A stretch of DNA of 64,000 nt from DSYU01 sp964437595 (lineage in GTDB: Bacteria; Chloroflexota; Anaerolineae; Anaerolineales; Anaerolineaceae). This document shows positions 17,582 through 26,368 of this stretch, in pieces; position 1 is the stretch's first letter; every line of letters starts with the position of its first letter. A program made the translations under genes and the position numbers. Location of the stretch: NCBI GenBank assembly GCA_964437595.1, contig CAYTHO010000006.1:1-64000 (forward strand), in the 5' to 3' direction. A model generated the notes under the pieces. The model made no database searches. It had not been told where the DNA came from and worked only from the letters and a program-made list of their open reading frames with translations.

Positions 17582-19072
17582 ATGAATTCTGAAAAGATTA
17601 CCTCCGCGATCATTGCGAATCCACAAACAAAACTCGCCCGCGTGCTGAACATATATACACTGCTGGCAGTGGTTTTGGGTGCGCTGGCAGGCGTCGCGGT
17701 TGTATATGTAAATAATCCGCTTTACTTTATGCTGGCTCTGGGCGGATTGGTAATCTTTTTGATCTCACTCTATTCCGAGGCTTTTGGCCTGCTGGTATTG
17801 GTGTTCATATCGTACATGCGCCTTTCGGATATCCTGACCGAATACCACGGCTTCGTGTCGTTTGCGAAACCCTTCATTGCGGTGCTGATCCTCACGATAC
17901 TTGTGCGCTGGGGGGTGTTTGGCGAGCGCCCCAAGGGATGGGAGAAACCAGTGCTCCTGTTTGGGCTTTTAAGCCTTACGGGCCTGTTTTCTCTGTTCTA
18001 TTCACCGGTGCCTGATCGGGTGATGGACCAACTCATTGACGATATTAAAGACATGGCGATCGCAATCATCGTTGTGATCCTCCTTCAACAGGGTCCAATG
18101 TACCGGCGCGTGTTATGGACGCTTATACTGGTAGGAGCAATCCTGGGGACGCTGTCAGTTTTTCAGTATGTAACAGGAAACTTTGGCAATAATTATGGTG
18201 GGTTTGCCATCAGCGAACAGCACCAGATAATCGGCACGGTGGATGATTATCGAAGCACCGGCCCCCTGGGAGACCCTAACTTCTTCGCACAGATCATGGT
18301 GGTGCTGGTACCCATTGCACTTGAGCGGTTCTTCCATGAGAAGAGAAATATCCTGCGCCTGGCAGCGTTGTGGTCATTCGCGGTTTCTGTACTGACTGTT
18401 ATTTTCACCTATTCACGGGGTGGATTTCTCGCCATGATTGCGGCAATTGTGGTGGTCTTGATCTTCTACCCCCCGAAGCGATTCCAAATCCCCTTCCTGA
18501 TCTTTGCAATGATTTTGTTTATAACCATGCTGCCTCCAAATTATGTAGAGCGCCTGGCAGAACTGACCGATCTATTACCTCAAGGCAGCACGATGCGCAC
18601 GGATGAACGGTCACTACAGGGGAGGTTGAGCGAAAACCTGACAGCATTGGAAATGATTAAATCGAACCCGCTCTTTGGAGTTGGATTGAACAGCTTCAAC
18701 TACCTTTTCCCACAGTATTCCAAGAAATTGGGACTTGCACTGGTAGCGACGGAACGCGAGGCGCACAACCTGTACCTGGAAGCCGCTGCCGAAACGGGCA
18801 TTATCGGCTTTTCGGTATTGATGTTGGTGCTGTTTTCCTGCTTTCAAACGATCTTCTACGCCAGGAAACGATTTATTAATGCGGGAATGCGCGACTATGG
18901 CGGCATGGTGACGGGGTTTATGGCAGGTTTCGTTGGGTACCTGGCAGCGGCATTTTACATCCACAATGCTTTCCCGCGCTATTTCTATCTTCTGATTGGC
19001 ATTGCTCTGTCGCTCCGGCTGGTGGCGCAAAACACAACAAATTACAGGCCTGGCATGGGCGGTGAGTCATGA
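17582..19072 (+). CDS. O-antigen ligase/polymerase family membrane protein
   Basis: This 496-residue protein has about 11-12 membrane helices and the Wzy_C/O-antigen ligase loop. The conserved segment near residue 270 (FTYSRGGFLAMIAA) and a later GVGLNSF...EREAHNLYLEAAAETG block, with the family His, are seen. It should polymerise repeat units or ligate finished chains on the outer face of the membrane. Its last four bases overlap the GT2 gene (ATGA). Its position after the Wzz-like gene supports a polymerase role. Confidence 0.88.
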   Translation: MNSEKITSAIIANPQTKLARVLNIYTLLAVVLGALAGVAVVYVNNPLYFMLALGGLVIFLISLYSEAFGLLVLVFISYMRLSDILTEYHGFVSFAKPFIAVLILTILVRWGVFGERPKGWEKPVLLFGLLSLTGLFSLFYSPVPDRVMDQLIDDIKDMAIAIIVVILLQQGPMYRRVLWTLILVGAILGTLSVFQYVTGNFGNNYGGFAISEQHQIIGTVDDYRSTGPLGDPNFFAQIMVVLVPIALERFFHEKRNILRLAALWSFAVSVLTVIFTYSRGGFLAMIAAIVVVLIFYPPKRFQIPFLIFAMILFITMLPPNYVERLAELTDLLPQGSTMRTDERSLQGRLSENLTALEMIKSNPLFGVGLNSFNYLFPQYSKKLGLALVATEREAHNLYLEAAAETGIIGFSVLMLVLFSCFQTIFYARKRFINAGMRDYGGMVTGFMAGFVGYLAAAFYIHNAFPRYFYLLIGIALSLRLVAQNTTNYRPGMGGES

Positions 19073-20247
19073 TCTTCGGTATCCTCTTTTGGGTCAGCGT
19101 GGGGCTGGTTGTGTATGTGTACCTGGGGTATCCGCTTCTGGTAGCTCTGCTGGCGCGCCTGCGAAAACCGCGCAGCTATTCTCTAACGGGTCGTCCCGCG
19201 GTTACTTTAATTTTCGCTGCGCACAACGAAGAGAAAGTCATTGATCAAAAATTAAAGAATTCGCTCGGGCTAGACTACCCGCGCGAGTATCTTCAAATTC
19301 TCGTGGCGGATGATGGTTCAACCGACCGGACCGCCCAAATTGTGCAATCGTACGCACACCAGGGCATTGAACTGGTGCGGTTTGATAAGCGGCGGGGAAA
19401 ACTCGCGGCTCTGAAAGACGCGCTGCAAAAAGCAATCGGTGAGATCATCCTTTTTTCCGATGCGGACAACCTCTACCCGCCCGACTCGCTGGCGGAGGCG
19501 GTCAAGTTCTTTGCCGATCCGACTGTTGGCGCAGTTTCGGGCGGGCGTAATGTCATAGGCGAAAGCTCGCTGGGTGGCGCCGAGAGTCTATACTGGAAGT
19601 ATGAGGAATTTATCAAGCGCAATGAATCGCGGTTGAGCAGCTGCGTGGGGGTCGCTGGCGATCTGCTCGCTATCCGCAAGTCACTGTTTGCAGCACCGCC
19701 CTCGGGTATCATCAATGATGACTTCTTTATGGCGCTGGGCATATTAAAACAAGGATATCGAGTTGTGTATGCTCCACGGGCGCGGTCATATCATCCGGTT
19801 GCCAATTCGGAGCAGCAAGAAGTTGAGCGGCGAGCACGCATGGTTGCAGGGCGTTACCAGGCGATCTTTTATGGATGGAAAATGCTCCCGTTCAATAGCC
19901 CCGTAACTCTATGGCAAATTATCTCGCACAAGTACCTGCGCCCGCTGGTACCACTGGCAATGATCATCGCATTCCTTGCGAATGGTTTTGCCCTGATGGG
20001 ATGGAGTAAAGGGAGTGTCCCTGCCTGGCTTGCCCTAAATCATCCCTATAACTGGATCGCTATGATCCTTCAACTCTGTTTTTACCTGGCTGCCGGATTC
20101 GGCACGAGGTATAAGCTGCATGGATGGCTTGGAAAGATCCTGTACCTGCCTACATTCCTGGTAAACAGCAACCTGGCCGCTTTACTTGGCCTGTACCGTT
20201 TTTTGACTTCGAAACAGACGGTGGTTTGGAACAAAGTCGCGCGATAG
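19069..20247 (+). CDS. glycosyltransferase family 2, membrane-bound synthase type
   Basis: This 392-residue processive-type GT2 has an N-terminal helix (about 3-25), a GT-A catalytic domain with DDGST, DAD (FSDADNLYPP) and a catalytic acidic pair (NDDFF), a basic RRARMVAGRYQ segment at the position of the QxxRW motif, and three C-terminal helices. It resembles cellulose and poly-GlcNAc synthases but lacks a PilZ domain. A BcsB-like gene follows after 45 bases, so the pair may be a synthase with its extracytoplasmic partner. The product polymer is unknown. Confidence 0.88.
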   Translation: MIFGILFWVSVGLVVYVYLGYPLLVALLARLRKPRSYSLTGRPAVTLIFAAHNEEKVIDQKLKNSLGLDYPREYLQILVADDGSTDRTAQIVQSYAHQGIELVRFDKRRGKLAALKDALQKAIGEIILFSDADNLYPPDSLAEAVKFFADPTVGAVSGGRNVIGESSLGGAESLYWKYEEFIKRNESRLSSCVGVAGDLLAIRKSLFAAPPSGIINDDFFMALGILKQGYRVVYAPRARSYHPVANSEQQEVERRARMVAGRYQAIFYGWKMLPFNSPVTLWQIISHKYLRPLVPLAMIIAFLANGFALMGWSKGSVPAWLALNHPYNWIAMILQLCFYLAAGFGTRYKLHGWLGKILYLPTFLVNSNLAALLGLYRFLTSKQTVVWNKVAR

Positions 20248-20264
20248 CAAATATGAAAGGAGCA

Positions 20265-20279
20265 GCGCCAACCTGGCGC
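20265..20279 (+). other. short hairpin between GT2 and BcsB-like genes
   Basis: GCGCCA and TGGCGC form a 6-bp stem with a 3-base loop, 14 bases before the BcsB-like ATG. No U-run follows. It may tune translation or mRNA stability; no function is shown. Confidence 0.3.
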
Positions 20280-20292
20280 GAAGAACAAGAAA

Positions 20293-22530
20293 ATGAAAAA
20301 TCTTATCCTATCCCTCATCGCAATTGTGGTTCTGATGACAGCGGTTATTCCCACGCCGGCAGCCGCGGCATCTACGCTTCAGCAAACACAGGCAGTACTT
20401 ACCTTTGCCGATTTGGGTTTGAATGAAGAAATGGTGCTGCGCGGTGCGTATGACTCGCGCGATATTCGGTTTGACCTCCCAGCAACTTGGGCCTTGCAAG
20501 CTGGAGCAGAGCTGGAAATCATCGCTTCCACCTACGCAACTGGCAGTGAAGTCCAGGCGAATGTGGAAGGGGCCGTGCTGGAAGTCTCATTCAACGAGAA
20601 ACTTCAGAAAAGCATCCCGATGACGATCGGAGAGAAAGTGGTCTACCGGGTGCCGATTTCTGCCGATGCATTGATCTCACCATACGAGACAGGCGGGCAC
20701 AAAATCTCCTTTTTCCTGGATGCAGCTATAGACTGCGATTTCGATTTCCATGACACCACTGTAACCATCGACGTAAATTCGAAAGCCAGCTTCCCTCACG
20801 GAGAAGCCTCGTTAAAATTGGATTTACAGCGGCTGCCCTGGCCAATCTTCTTAGATCGAGGTAAAGTCATTGATCCGGTTACAGTGGTTCTTCCGGCATC
20901 GCCCACAGCAGAAGAACTGCAGGCGAGCTTTACCGTCATGGGTGCCTTTGGACGAATGACGAACGGTCGCCTTCCACTCAACAGCATTACGGTCGACCAG
21001 CTAACGGATGATATTCGGGCAAATTCACACCTGCTGTTAGTGGGCAAGGCATCTGGTTTCCCCATGTTTGCGGATATCAAACTGCCGATTGCATTGGGCG
21101 GCGGATCGTTTAGCGCGCCGGAATTAAAACCCGACGATGGGGTTTTACAGATCATCACCTCGCCCTGGAATACTAACCGGGTGATCTTGATGGTGGGCGG
21201 CAACAGTGACTCATCTGTGGTCAAGGCTTCTCAGGCCCTATCCACCTCCAATATTCAGACTGGGAAAACACCGGATTACTCCGTTATTGCTCAAGTGAAT
21301 CCTTACCCTGCCGAAGGTGCAGTTGGCGCTGCAGCAACAGTCTCAGCGTTCGAGGATATGAAATTCTCAGACCTTGGATACGCATTCGTCCAGGTAGCCG
21401 GGATTGGTTCGCATTGGGTCAGCTTCGAATTCAAAGTTCCAGCCGGGCAGATGCCTTCAGGGGACGTATACCTTGACCTGAACGTCAGCACTTCCAGCCT
21501 GGTAGATACAGACCGTTCAGAGGGTGTTGTTTATGTTAACGATGTACAGACCGGAAGTGTAAAGTTGGCGGATGAAGAATCGAACCTGGTTACATCCAGA
21601 GTATACATTCCAGCCATTTTAATCAAAACAGGCGTAAACAAGATCGATGTGGTCTTCAACTTGCTCCCTCGCGACGCCTGTACTTTAACCACGTTCACAG
21701 GAATGTGGGTCACTATCTTCCCTGACTCGGTGCTGCATCTGCCCCTAACGGCAGCTCCAACTGCAGCATCCTCATTCAACCTGCGCGATTTAAAATCATA
21801 CCCGGTGCCATTCACCAGTGATCCTTCATTGAGCACAACCACGTTTGTTATGTCACAGAAGGACCCCAATGCATGGATCACGGCAGGAAAGATCGCGTAC
21901 GACCTTGGCCGCCAGGCCTCCAATCCCGTGATCGGGTTCCATGTGGCTTTTGATGGGCAAATACCGGATGAGCTAAAATCTAATCACCTGGTCGTGATTG
22001 GCCAGCCGAAAGACCTGGAAATTTTGGCTGAATTCAAGGACGCTATGCCGGCGTATTTTGAAAGCGGGAGCAATGCCGCGGTGCTTGAATCAATGCAGGT
22101 GATCTACCGCCTGGCAGAAGATAAAAGCCTGGGTTACCTGGAACTGTTTAATTCGCCGTGGAATGACCAGGCAGCCGTACTTGGAATCTTCGGAACCACG
22201 CCTGAAGGGCTTGGTTTTGCTGCCAATGGGCTGCTGGACACATTGATCCGCGGGACATTGGCAGGTAACTTTGCCACGCTGGATAGAGGCACAGCAACAG
22301 TTGTTGATACGCGAACTGGTATGGGGATTGGACGTATAGCTCCGAGCCTTGGTCAAGCGGTAGCGGCCCAAGAAAATCAGCCAGTTTCCACCCAGATCCC
22401 CATTGTTGCCGCAGCGGCGGTCCAGAATGACAAGCAGTTGATCCTATCTGGGATTCTGCTGGTACTCGCGCTGGTTGTAGTTACACTGGTAATCATAACC
22501 GTGTTGCGGTTACGAAAGAAAAACGCCTGA
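20293..22530 (+). CDS. BcsB-like cellulose synthase regulatory subunit
   Basis: This 745-residue exported protein has a signal peptide (about 1-26), two repeated beta-rich modules and a C-terminal membrane anchor (about 716-740) followed by basic residues. The order of carbohydrate-binding-like jelly-roll and flavodoxin-like modules, repeated twice, matches BcsB. In cellulose systems BcsB anchors beside BcsA and guides the emerging glucan. Here the partner would be the GT2 at 19069-20247. No BcsC, BcsZ or PilZ gene is seen nearby. A strong terminator follows the stop. Confidence 0.85.
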   Translation: MKNLILSLIAIVVLMTAVIPTPAAAASTLQQTQAVLTFADLGLNEEMVLRGAYDSRDIRFDLPATWALQAGAELEIIASTYATGSEVQANVEGAVLEVSFNEKLQKSIPMTIGEKVVYRVPISADALISPYETGGHKISFFLDAAIDCDFDFHDTTVTIDVNSKASFPHGEASLKLDLQRLPWPIFLDRGKVIDPVTVVLPASPTAEELQASFTVMGAFGRMTNGRLPLNSITVDQLTDDIRANSHLLLVGKASGFPMFADIKLPIALGGGSFSAPELKPDDGVLQIITSPWNTNRVILMVGGNSDSSVVKASQALSTSNIQTGKTPDYSVIAQVNPYPAEGAVGAAATVSAFEDMKFSDLGYAFVQVAGIGSHWVSFEFKVPAGQMPSGDVYLDLNVSTSSLVDTDRSEGVVYVNDVQTGSVKLADEESNLVTSRVYIPAILIKTGVNKIDVVFNLLPRDACTLTTFTGMWVTIFPDSVLHLPLTAAPTAASSFNLRDLKSYPVPFTSDPSLSTTTFVMSQKDPNAWITAGKIAYDLGRQASNPVIGFHVAFDGQIPDELKSNHLVVIGQPKDLEILAEFKDAMPAYFESGSNAAVLESMQVIYRLAEDKSLGYLELFNSPWNDQAAVLGIFGTTPEGLGFAANGLLDTLIRGTLAGNFATLDRGTATVVDTRTGMGIGRIAPSLGQAVAAQENQPVSTQIPIVAAAAVQNDKQLILSGILLVLALVVVTLVIITVLRLRKKNA

Positions 22531-22540
22531 TTTCGTAATT

Positions 22541-22576
22541 AAAAACGGTCATGGGCACCTCGTTCATGACCGTTTT
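22541..22576 (+). terminator. strong hairpin terminator after the BcsB-like gene
   Basis: A 12-bp perfect stem (AAAACGGTCATG with CATGACCGTTTT) with an 11-base loop begins 11 bases after the stop. The last arm supplies TTTT, followed by GTTATAAT. It splits the polysaccharide cluster into two transcription units. Confidence 0.8.
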
Positions 22577-22659
22577 GTTATAATCCTTGAAATAGTATCT
22601 TGGATTCCATTTAACCGTTATCGGTATGAATTCTTCGGGTTATCAAACAAGGGGAACCT

Positions 22660-23673
22660 TTGAATTTTCTAAACCGCATAGGTGTGAATAACAGCAATTG
22701 GCTGGCGAGGCCGAACACGCTCACCATATTGACTTATCACAGGATCGATAATGTCCGCCGGCCCGGGTTTGATTTGTTTGCTCCTGTTGTTGTTTCTCCT
22801 GGAGAATTTACAAAACAGATTGACTTTATCCAGCGCTATTATCATGTAACCAGTTGCCAGGCGCTGGTGGACTGGCTTAAAGAGGACGGAGAGCTGCCCT
22901 CCTATTCTGCCATGATCACCTTTGACGATGGTTATTACGACAATTATGCCTATGCTTACCCCATCTTGCGCAAGCGGAACCTCCCGGCGATCTGTTTTCT
23001 CACCACAAATCATATTGAGAAGAATGTTCCTTTTAGCTGGGACTTTGTTTCCTACTGCTTCAATCATAGCAAGAAGAACGCAGCGTACCTGCCCTTGATG
23101 GAACACGTGATATGGAACGGGGAAACGGAGCGGAAGCACGCGATTGTGCAGTGGAATAACTGCCTTAAGGAAATTGGGGAGGCAGATAAACCGCGTGCGC
23201 TTGCGGATCTAGCGAAGGCATTGGATGTAACTGTGCCAGAAGCTGCCTTTTCAGGCCTGTATATGTCTTGGGATCAGGTTCGTGAAATAAGCCAGAACGG
23301 GATCGAAATTGGTTCGCACACAGAAAGCCACCCAATTCTGACCAGCACGACCCTTTCTCAAGTGGAGACAGAATTAGTCAGGTCAAAGCAAAAAATTGAA
23401 CATGAAATTAAAAGAACCGTGATAGGATTTGCATATCCAAATGGACGGGAAGCAGACTTTTCTAGCGATGTAAAGCGCCTGGTACGGCAGGCGGGTTATG
23501 AAGTGGCATTTTCCCTGGCGGGAGGAAGTTCCACGCATGAAGAAGTCAGGCAAGATCCACTGGCAATCCGGCGAATTTTTGTGAACGCAACGGATACGTT
23601 CCCCCGGTTTATTGGCAAAGTTTCAATGGGGAGAACGCTTGCTAAGATAAAACATTGGGTGAGAGGAAGATAG
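22660..23673 (+). CDS. polysaccharide deacetylase (NodB/CE4 family)
   Basis: This 337-residue CE4 enzyme removes acetyl groups from N- or O-acetylated glycans. The NodB motif 1 TFDDGYYDN gives the catalytic and metal Asp. Motif 2 is IGSHTESHPIL, with both metal-binding His residues. The later FAYPNGREADFS matches motif 3. The start is TTG at 22660, with GGGG 5 bases upstream. No signal peptide is evident, so it may act at the cytoplasmic face or stay membrane-associated. Its position suggests modification of the polysaccharide made by this cluster. Confidence 0.9.
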   Translation: MNFLNRIGVNNSNWLARPNTLTILTYHRIDNVRRPGFDLFAPVVVSPGEFTKQIDFIQRYYHVTSCQALVDWLKEDGELPSYSAMITFDDGYYDNYAYAYPILRKRNLPAICFLTTNHIEKNVPFSWDFVSYCFNHSKKNAAYLPLMEHVIWNGETERKHAIVQWNNCLKEIGEADKPRALADLAKALDVTVPEAAFSGLYMSWDQVREISQNGIEIGSHTESHPILTSTTLSQVETELVRSKQKIEHEIKRTVIGFAYPNGREADFSSDVKRLVRQAGYEVAFSLAGGSSTHEEVRQDPLAIRRIFVNATDTFPRFIGKVSMGRTLAKIKHWVRGR

Positions 23674-23682
23674 CCATACCAG

Positions 23683-25224
23683 ATGCACCCAGAAATATCC
23701 GCTCTCATTCACAGCCTCACCATAATCATTCTGCTGCTATGCAGCTCCACTGTGGGGTGTACGCCCGTGCAGTCTACGCCGCTACTGGGTGAGGTCAAAC
23801 CAGGGCCAGAGAACACGCCCAAAGTGACGCAGCAACCGAAAGAGCATCAGGTTCAGGAAATCAACGTGAGCCCAATTCTATCAACGGATTATCTCGTCAA
23901 CCCGGGAATGGGATGGCAAGATGGCCCAGAGCGCTATGGCATCATGAACTTTCCAGAGACGGTGGCGTACGCAAACCGGCGGGAAATTGCCTGGTCAGAG
24001 CTTCACCCGGCAAAAGGGGTATTCGAGTGGGAACCGCTTGATGAGCAGATGCGAAACGCCGTGGAAGCTGGAAAGCAGTTTTCTTTCCGCGTTTATACAG
24101 TTGTGGGAGAGGGCTATGATGGGAATAAGGTGCCTGAATGGGTTATCAATGAGGGGGCGCGAATCCTTTCAACCGGAGAGCCAGACTATGCGAACTGTGT
24201 TTACCAGGCGGAATGGGGCGATTTTATTAATAAACTGGTACGTGTTTATGATGGAAACCCGGACATCGCTTTTATAGATATCTCAGGCTACGGCAACTTT
24301 AACGAATGGAGCTGGAACGACCAACAAACCGATTGGGACTATCAGTGGGAATCCGATTATGCGAACGGCACAGCAACGCCTGCATCCATTACCACAATCG
24401 ATGGTCAGGCGCGCAGGCGGCTGGTGGATATGTTCATCGGAGGGTCTTTCGAAGGGCACCTTTGCAGGATGCCGGATGGCTCAACCGCTTCCGTGAACTA
24501 CTCATATCCGGGTTTCCAGAAGACACAACTGCTGATGCCGTATGCCGGTATTGTGCAGTCGACTCAATACGTGCGGTTTCGGCGCAGCGATGTGGGGTTC
24601 CGCCACGACTGCCTTGGCAGGGAGGGCGAGCAACTGTTCGAAAAAATCGGGGATGAAATTTTGCGTACCTGGAAAAACGCCCCGGTCGTGTTCGAGTTGT
24701 GCCAGCCACAAGAAGTAGAACGAGAAGATGCGATTTGGCTGCTGCAAAAAACGCACGGCAGCATCGTGCACAATAACCGTTGGGATTACACAGTGAAAGA
24801 ACTGGAAAGGATGATGATCCCCGCCGGTTACCGGTATTACCTGCACCAGATCCATTTTCAGCTAAACCAGCGCAATTTTGAAACGAAGATGGAATGGCAA
24901 AATCTGGGCCTTGCACCCAGCTACCCCAAAATGGGCCAGGAATTTCAACTGTTCATTTTTCTCGTTGATGGATCAGGCAGGACAGTCTTCCAGGAGCGTG
25001 TTCCTACCGAAATCTCCAACTGGCTTCCGGCAGACGTATATCCTGAACAAGCGCCTGGTTATCAGGTTTCCTATTGGGGCCAATTTCCATCCGCACTGAA
25101 TGCAGGAAGATACATGGTCGGGGTAAACATTGTTGATGTAAGAACAGGAAAGCCAATTCATCTGGCGTTCGAGGGGAAAAATGACAATGGCATCTACCTG
25201 TTGTTTTCGATTGAAATTGAGTAA
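23683..25224 (+). CDS. DUF4832-type lipoprotein with glycosidase-like barrel
   Basis: This 513-residue exported protein has a hydrophobic leader and a probable lipid-attached Cys near residue 25 (STVGCTPV, an imperfect lipobox). The conserved NPGMGWQ segment opens a TIM-barrel-like domain similar to beta-galactosidase/GH42-type folds; a C-terminal beta-sandwich follows (DUF4832). Acidic residues in AWSELHPAKGVFEWEP and FIDISGYGNFNEWSW could be catalytic. It lies 9 bases after the deacetylase, so it may trim or bind the exopolysaccharide at the cell surface. Enzyme activity is not established. Confidence 0.78.
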   Translation: MHPEISALIHSLTIIILLLCSSTVGCTPVQSTPLLGEVKPGPENTPKVTQQPKEHQVQEINVSPILSTDYLVNPGMGWQDGPERYGIMNFPETVAYANRREIAWSELHPAKGVFEWEPLDEQMRNAVEAGKQFSFRVYTVVGEGYDGNKVPEWVINEGARILSTGEPDYANCVYQAEWGDFINKLVRVYDGNPDIAFIDISGYGNFNEWSWNDQQTDWDYQWESDYANGTATPASITTIDGQARRRLVDMFIGGSFEGHLCRMPDGSTASVNYSYPGFQKTQLLMPYAGIVQSTQYVRFRRSDVGFRHDCLGREGEQLFEKIGDEILRTWKNAPVVFELCQPQEVEREDAIWLLQKTHGSIVHNNRWDYTVKELERMMIPAGYRYYLHQIHFQLNQRNFETKMEWQNLGLAPSYPKMGQEFQLFIFLVDGSGRTVFQERVPTEISNWLPADVYPEQAPGYQVSYWGQFPSALNAGRYMVGVNIVDVRTGKPIHLAFEGKNDNGIYLLFSIEIE

Positions 25225-25233
25225 GGTATTCCG

Positions 25234-26340
25234 ATGAATCCATCCGAATCCGCGCTCATTCAACAACTGACTCACACCATCGCCTGCAAAATTCCGGAGA
25301 TTTATGGTCGCGGGAGCAAACTGGCAGAAATCGAACCGGACCGGTTGGACCGCCGGTATTCGTTTATGTTTCGGTTTTGGATGAAGAGAATGGATGGCAG
25401 TTTACAACCGCTGTTGGTGAAGATTCCGCGTGAATCATGGATGCGTTCACTATCTGAGGCCATCGAATCGGAACACATTGGCGATGTTATCCAGAAAGAG
25501 TTTGTGGGAATGGATGCCATAGCAAAAGCCATTGCTTGCTCAGGGAACCCGGGGTTGTTCGCCATCCGTCCGGGGGCAGTGCTGCCAGAATATCATGCAT
25601 TGATGATAGAAGAAATTCCTATCCAGATGCTAAAGGTGAAGATTATGAAACCGGCGGTAATGCTGGGAAGCAGCCAGAATTGGCAGCAGTTAGAAATAGA
25701 GCTAAAACGCGCCGGAGAGTGGTTGAAGGTGATCCATGACCACTACCGATCTCAAACAACAGCAAGCCTGGAAAGTCTTAAGCTGGATGCAACCATTACG
25801 ATGGAAGTGGCTGCACTGGAAGATATGGTAAAAAGATCGTTAGATCGCCCACGCGATCTTTTTTTGCGGTTGTACGAAAGGCTTAAGGCAGATGAAGTGC
25901 CGCTTACCTTTCTGCACCATGATTACCAGCCGGGGAACGTATTTATCACAGCGGATGGGAAGATTGGCGCATTGGACCCGAATTGGGGTGAGATAGGCCC
26001 AGGATACCAGGATCTGTCAACGATGCTGGTATACCCGATGACTCGAAAAGAACAGGTCATGTTACAGGGGATTTTATTCAGGCCATCGCTGCAACAACGG
26101 TACGAACGGGCTGTGCTCAGCGGATACTGCGTTGATTTACATGAACCTGACCCCATGCTTTGCTTATTCTGCGCGCTTACCGTGCTGATGAAATGGCGTA
26201 TGAATGAAGAACTCTTAAGATCTGGCCGTTCATGGCATAACCAGGCAGCATTATTCCTGGTGGCGCCTTGGATTCGGGAATATTTTGAAAGGATGTTGTG
26301 CCGTTATCTAAGAAGAGGGCTGAAGAACACGCCTGGCTGA
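25234..26340 (+). CDS. aminoglycoside phosphotransferase-family kinase
   Basis: This 368-residue APH/ChoK-like kinase has the catalytic loop FLHHDYQPGNVF (HxDxxxxN) and the metal-binding Asp in GALDPNWGEIGPG, so it looks active. The N-lobe is less clear. It starts 9 bases after the DUF4832 gene and ends 28 bases before the convergent flippase gene. APH-fold kinases in polysaccharide clusters often phosphorylate a sugar, choline or lipid-linked intermediate. That role is an inference here, and antibiotic resistance is not implied. Confidence 0.82.
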   Translation: MNPSESALIQQLTHTIACKIPEIYGRGSKLAEIEPDRLDRRYSFMFRFWMKRMDGSLQPLLVKIPRESWMRSLSEAIESEHIGDVIQKEFVGMDAIAKAIACSGNPGLFAIRPGAVLPEYHALMIEEIPIQMLKVKIMKPAVMLGSSQNWQQLEIELKRAGEWLKVIHDHYRSQTTASLESLKLDATITMEVAALEDMVKRSLDRPRDLFLRLYERLKADEVPLTFLHHDYQPGNVFITADGKIGALDPNWGEIGPGYQDLSTMLVYPMTRKEQVMLQGILFRPSLQQRYERAVLSGYCVDLHEPDPMLCLFCALTVLMKWRMNEELLRSGRSWHNQAALFLVAPWIREYFERMLCRYLRRGLKNTPG

Positions 26341-26368
26341 AATTAAGACGGATTGCTGCCTGGACTTA

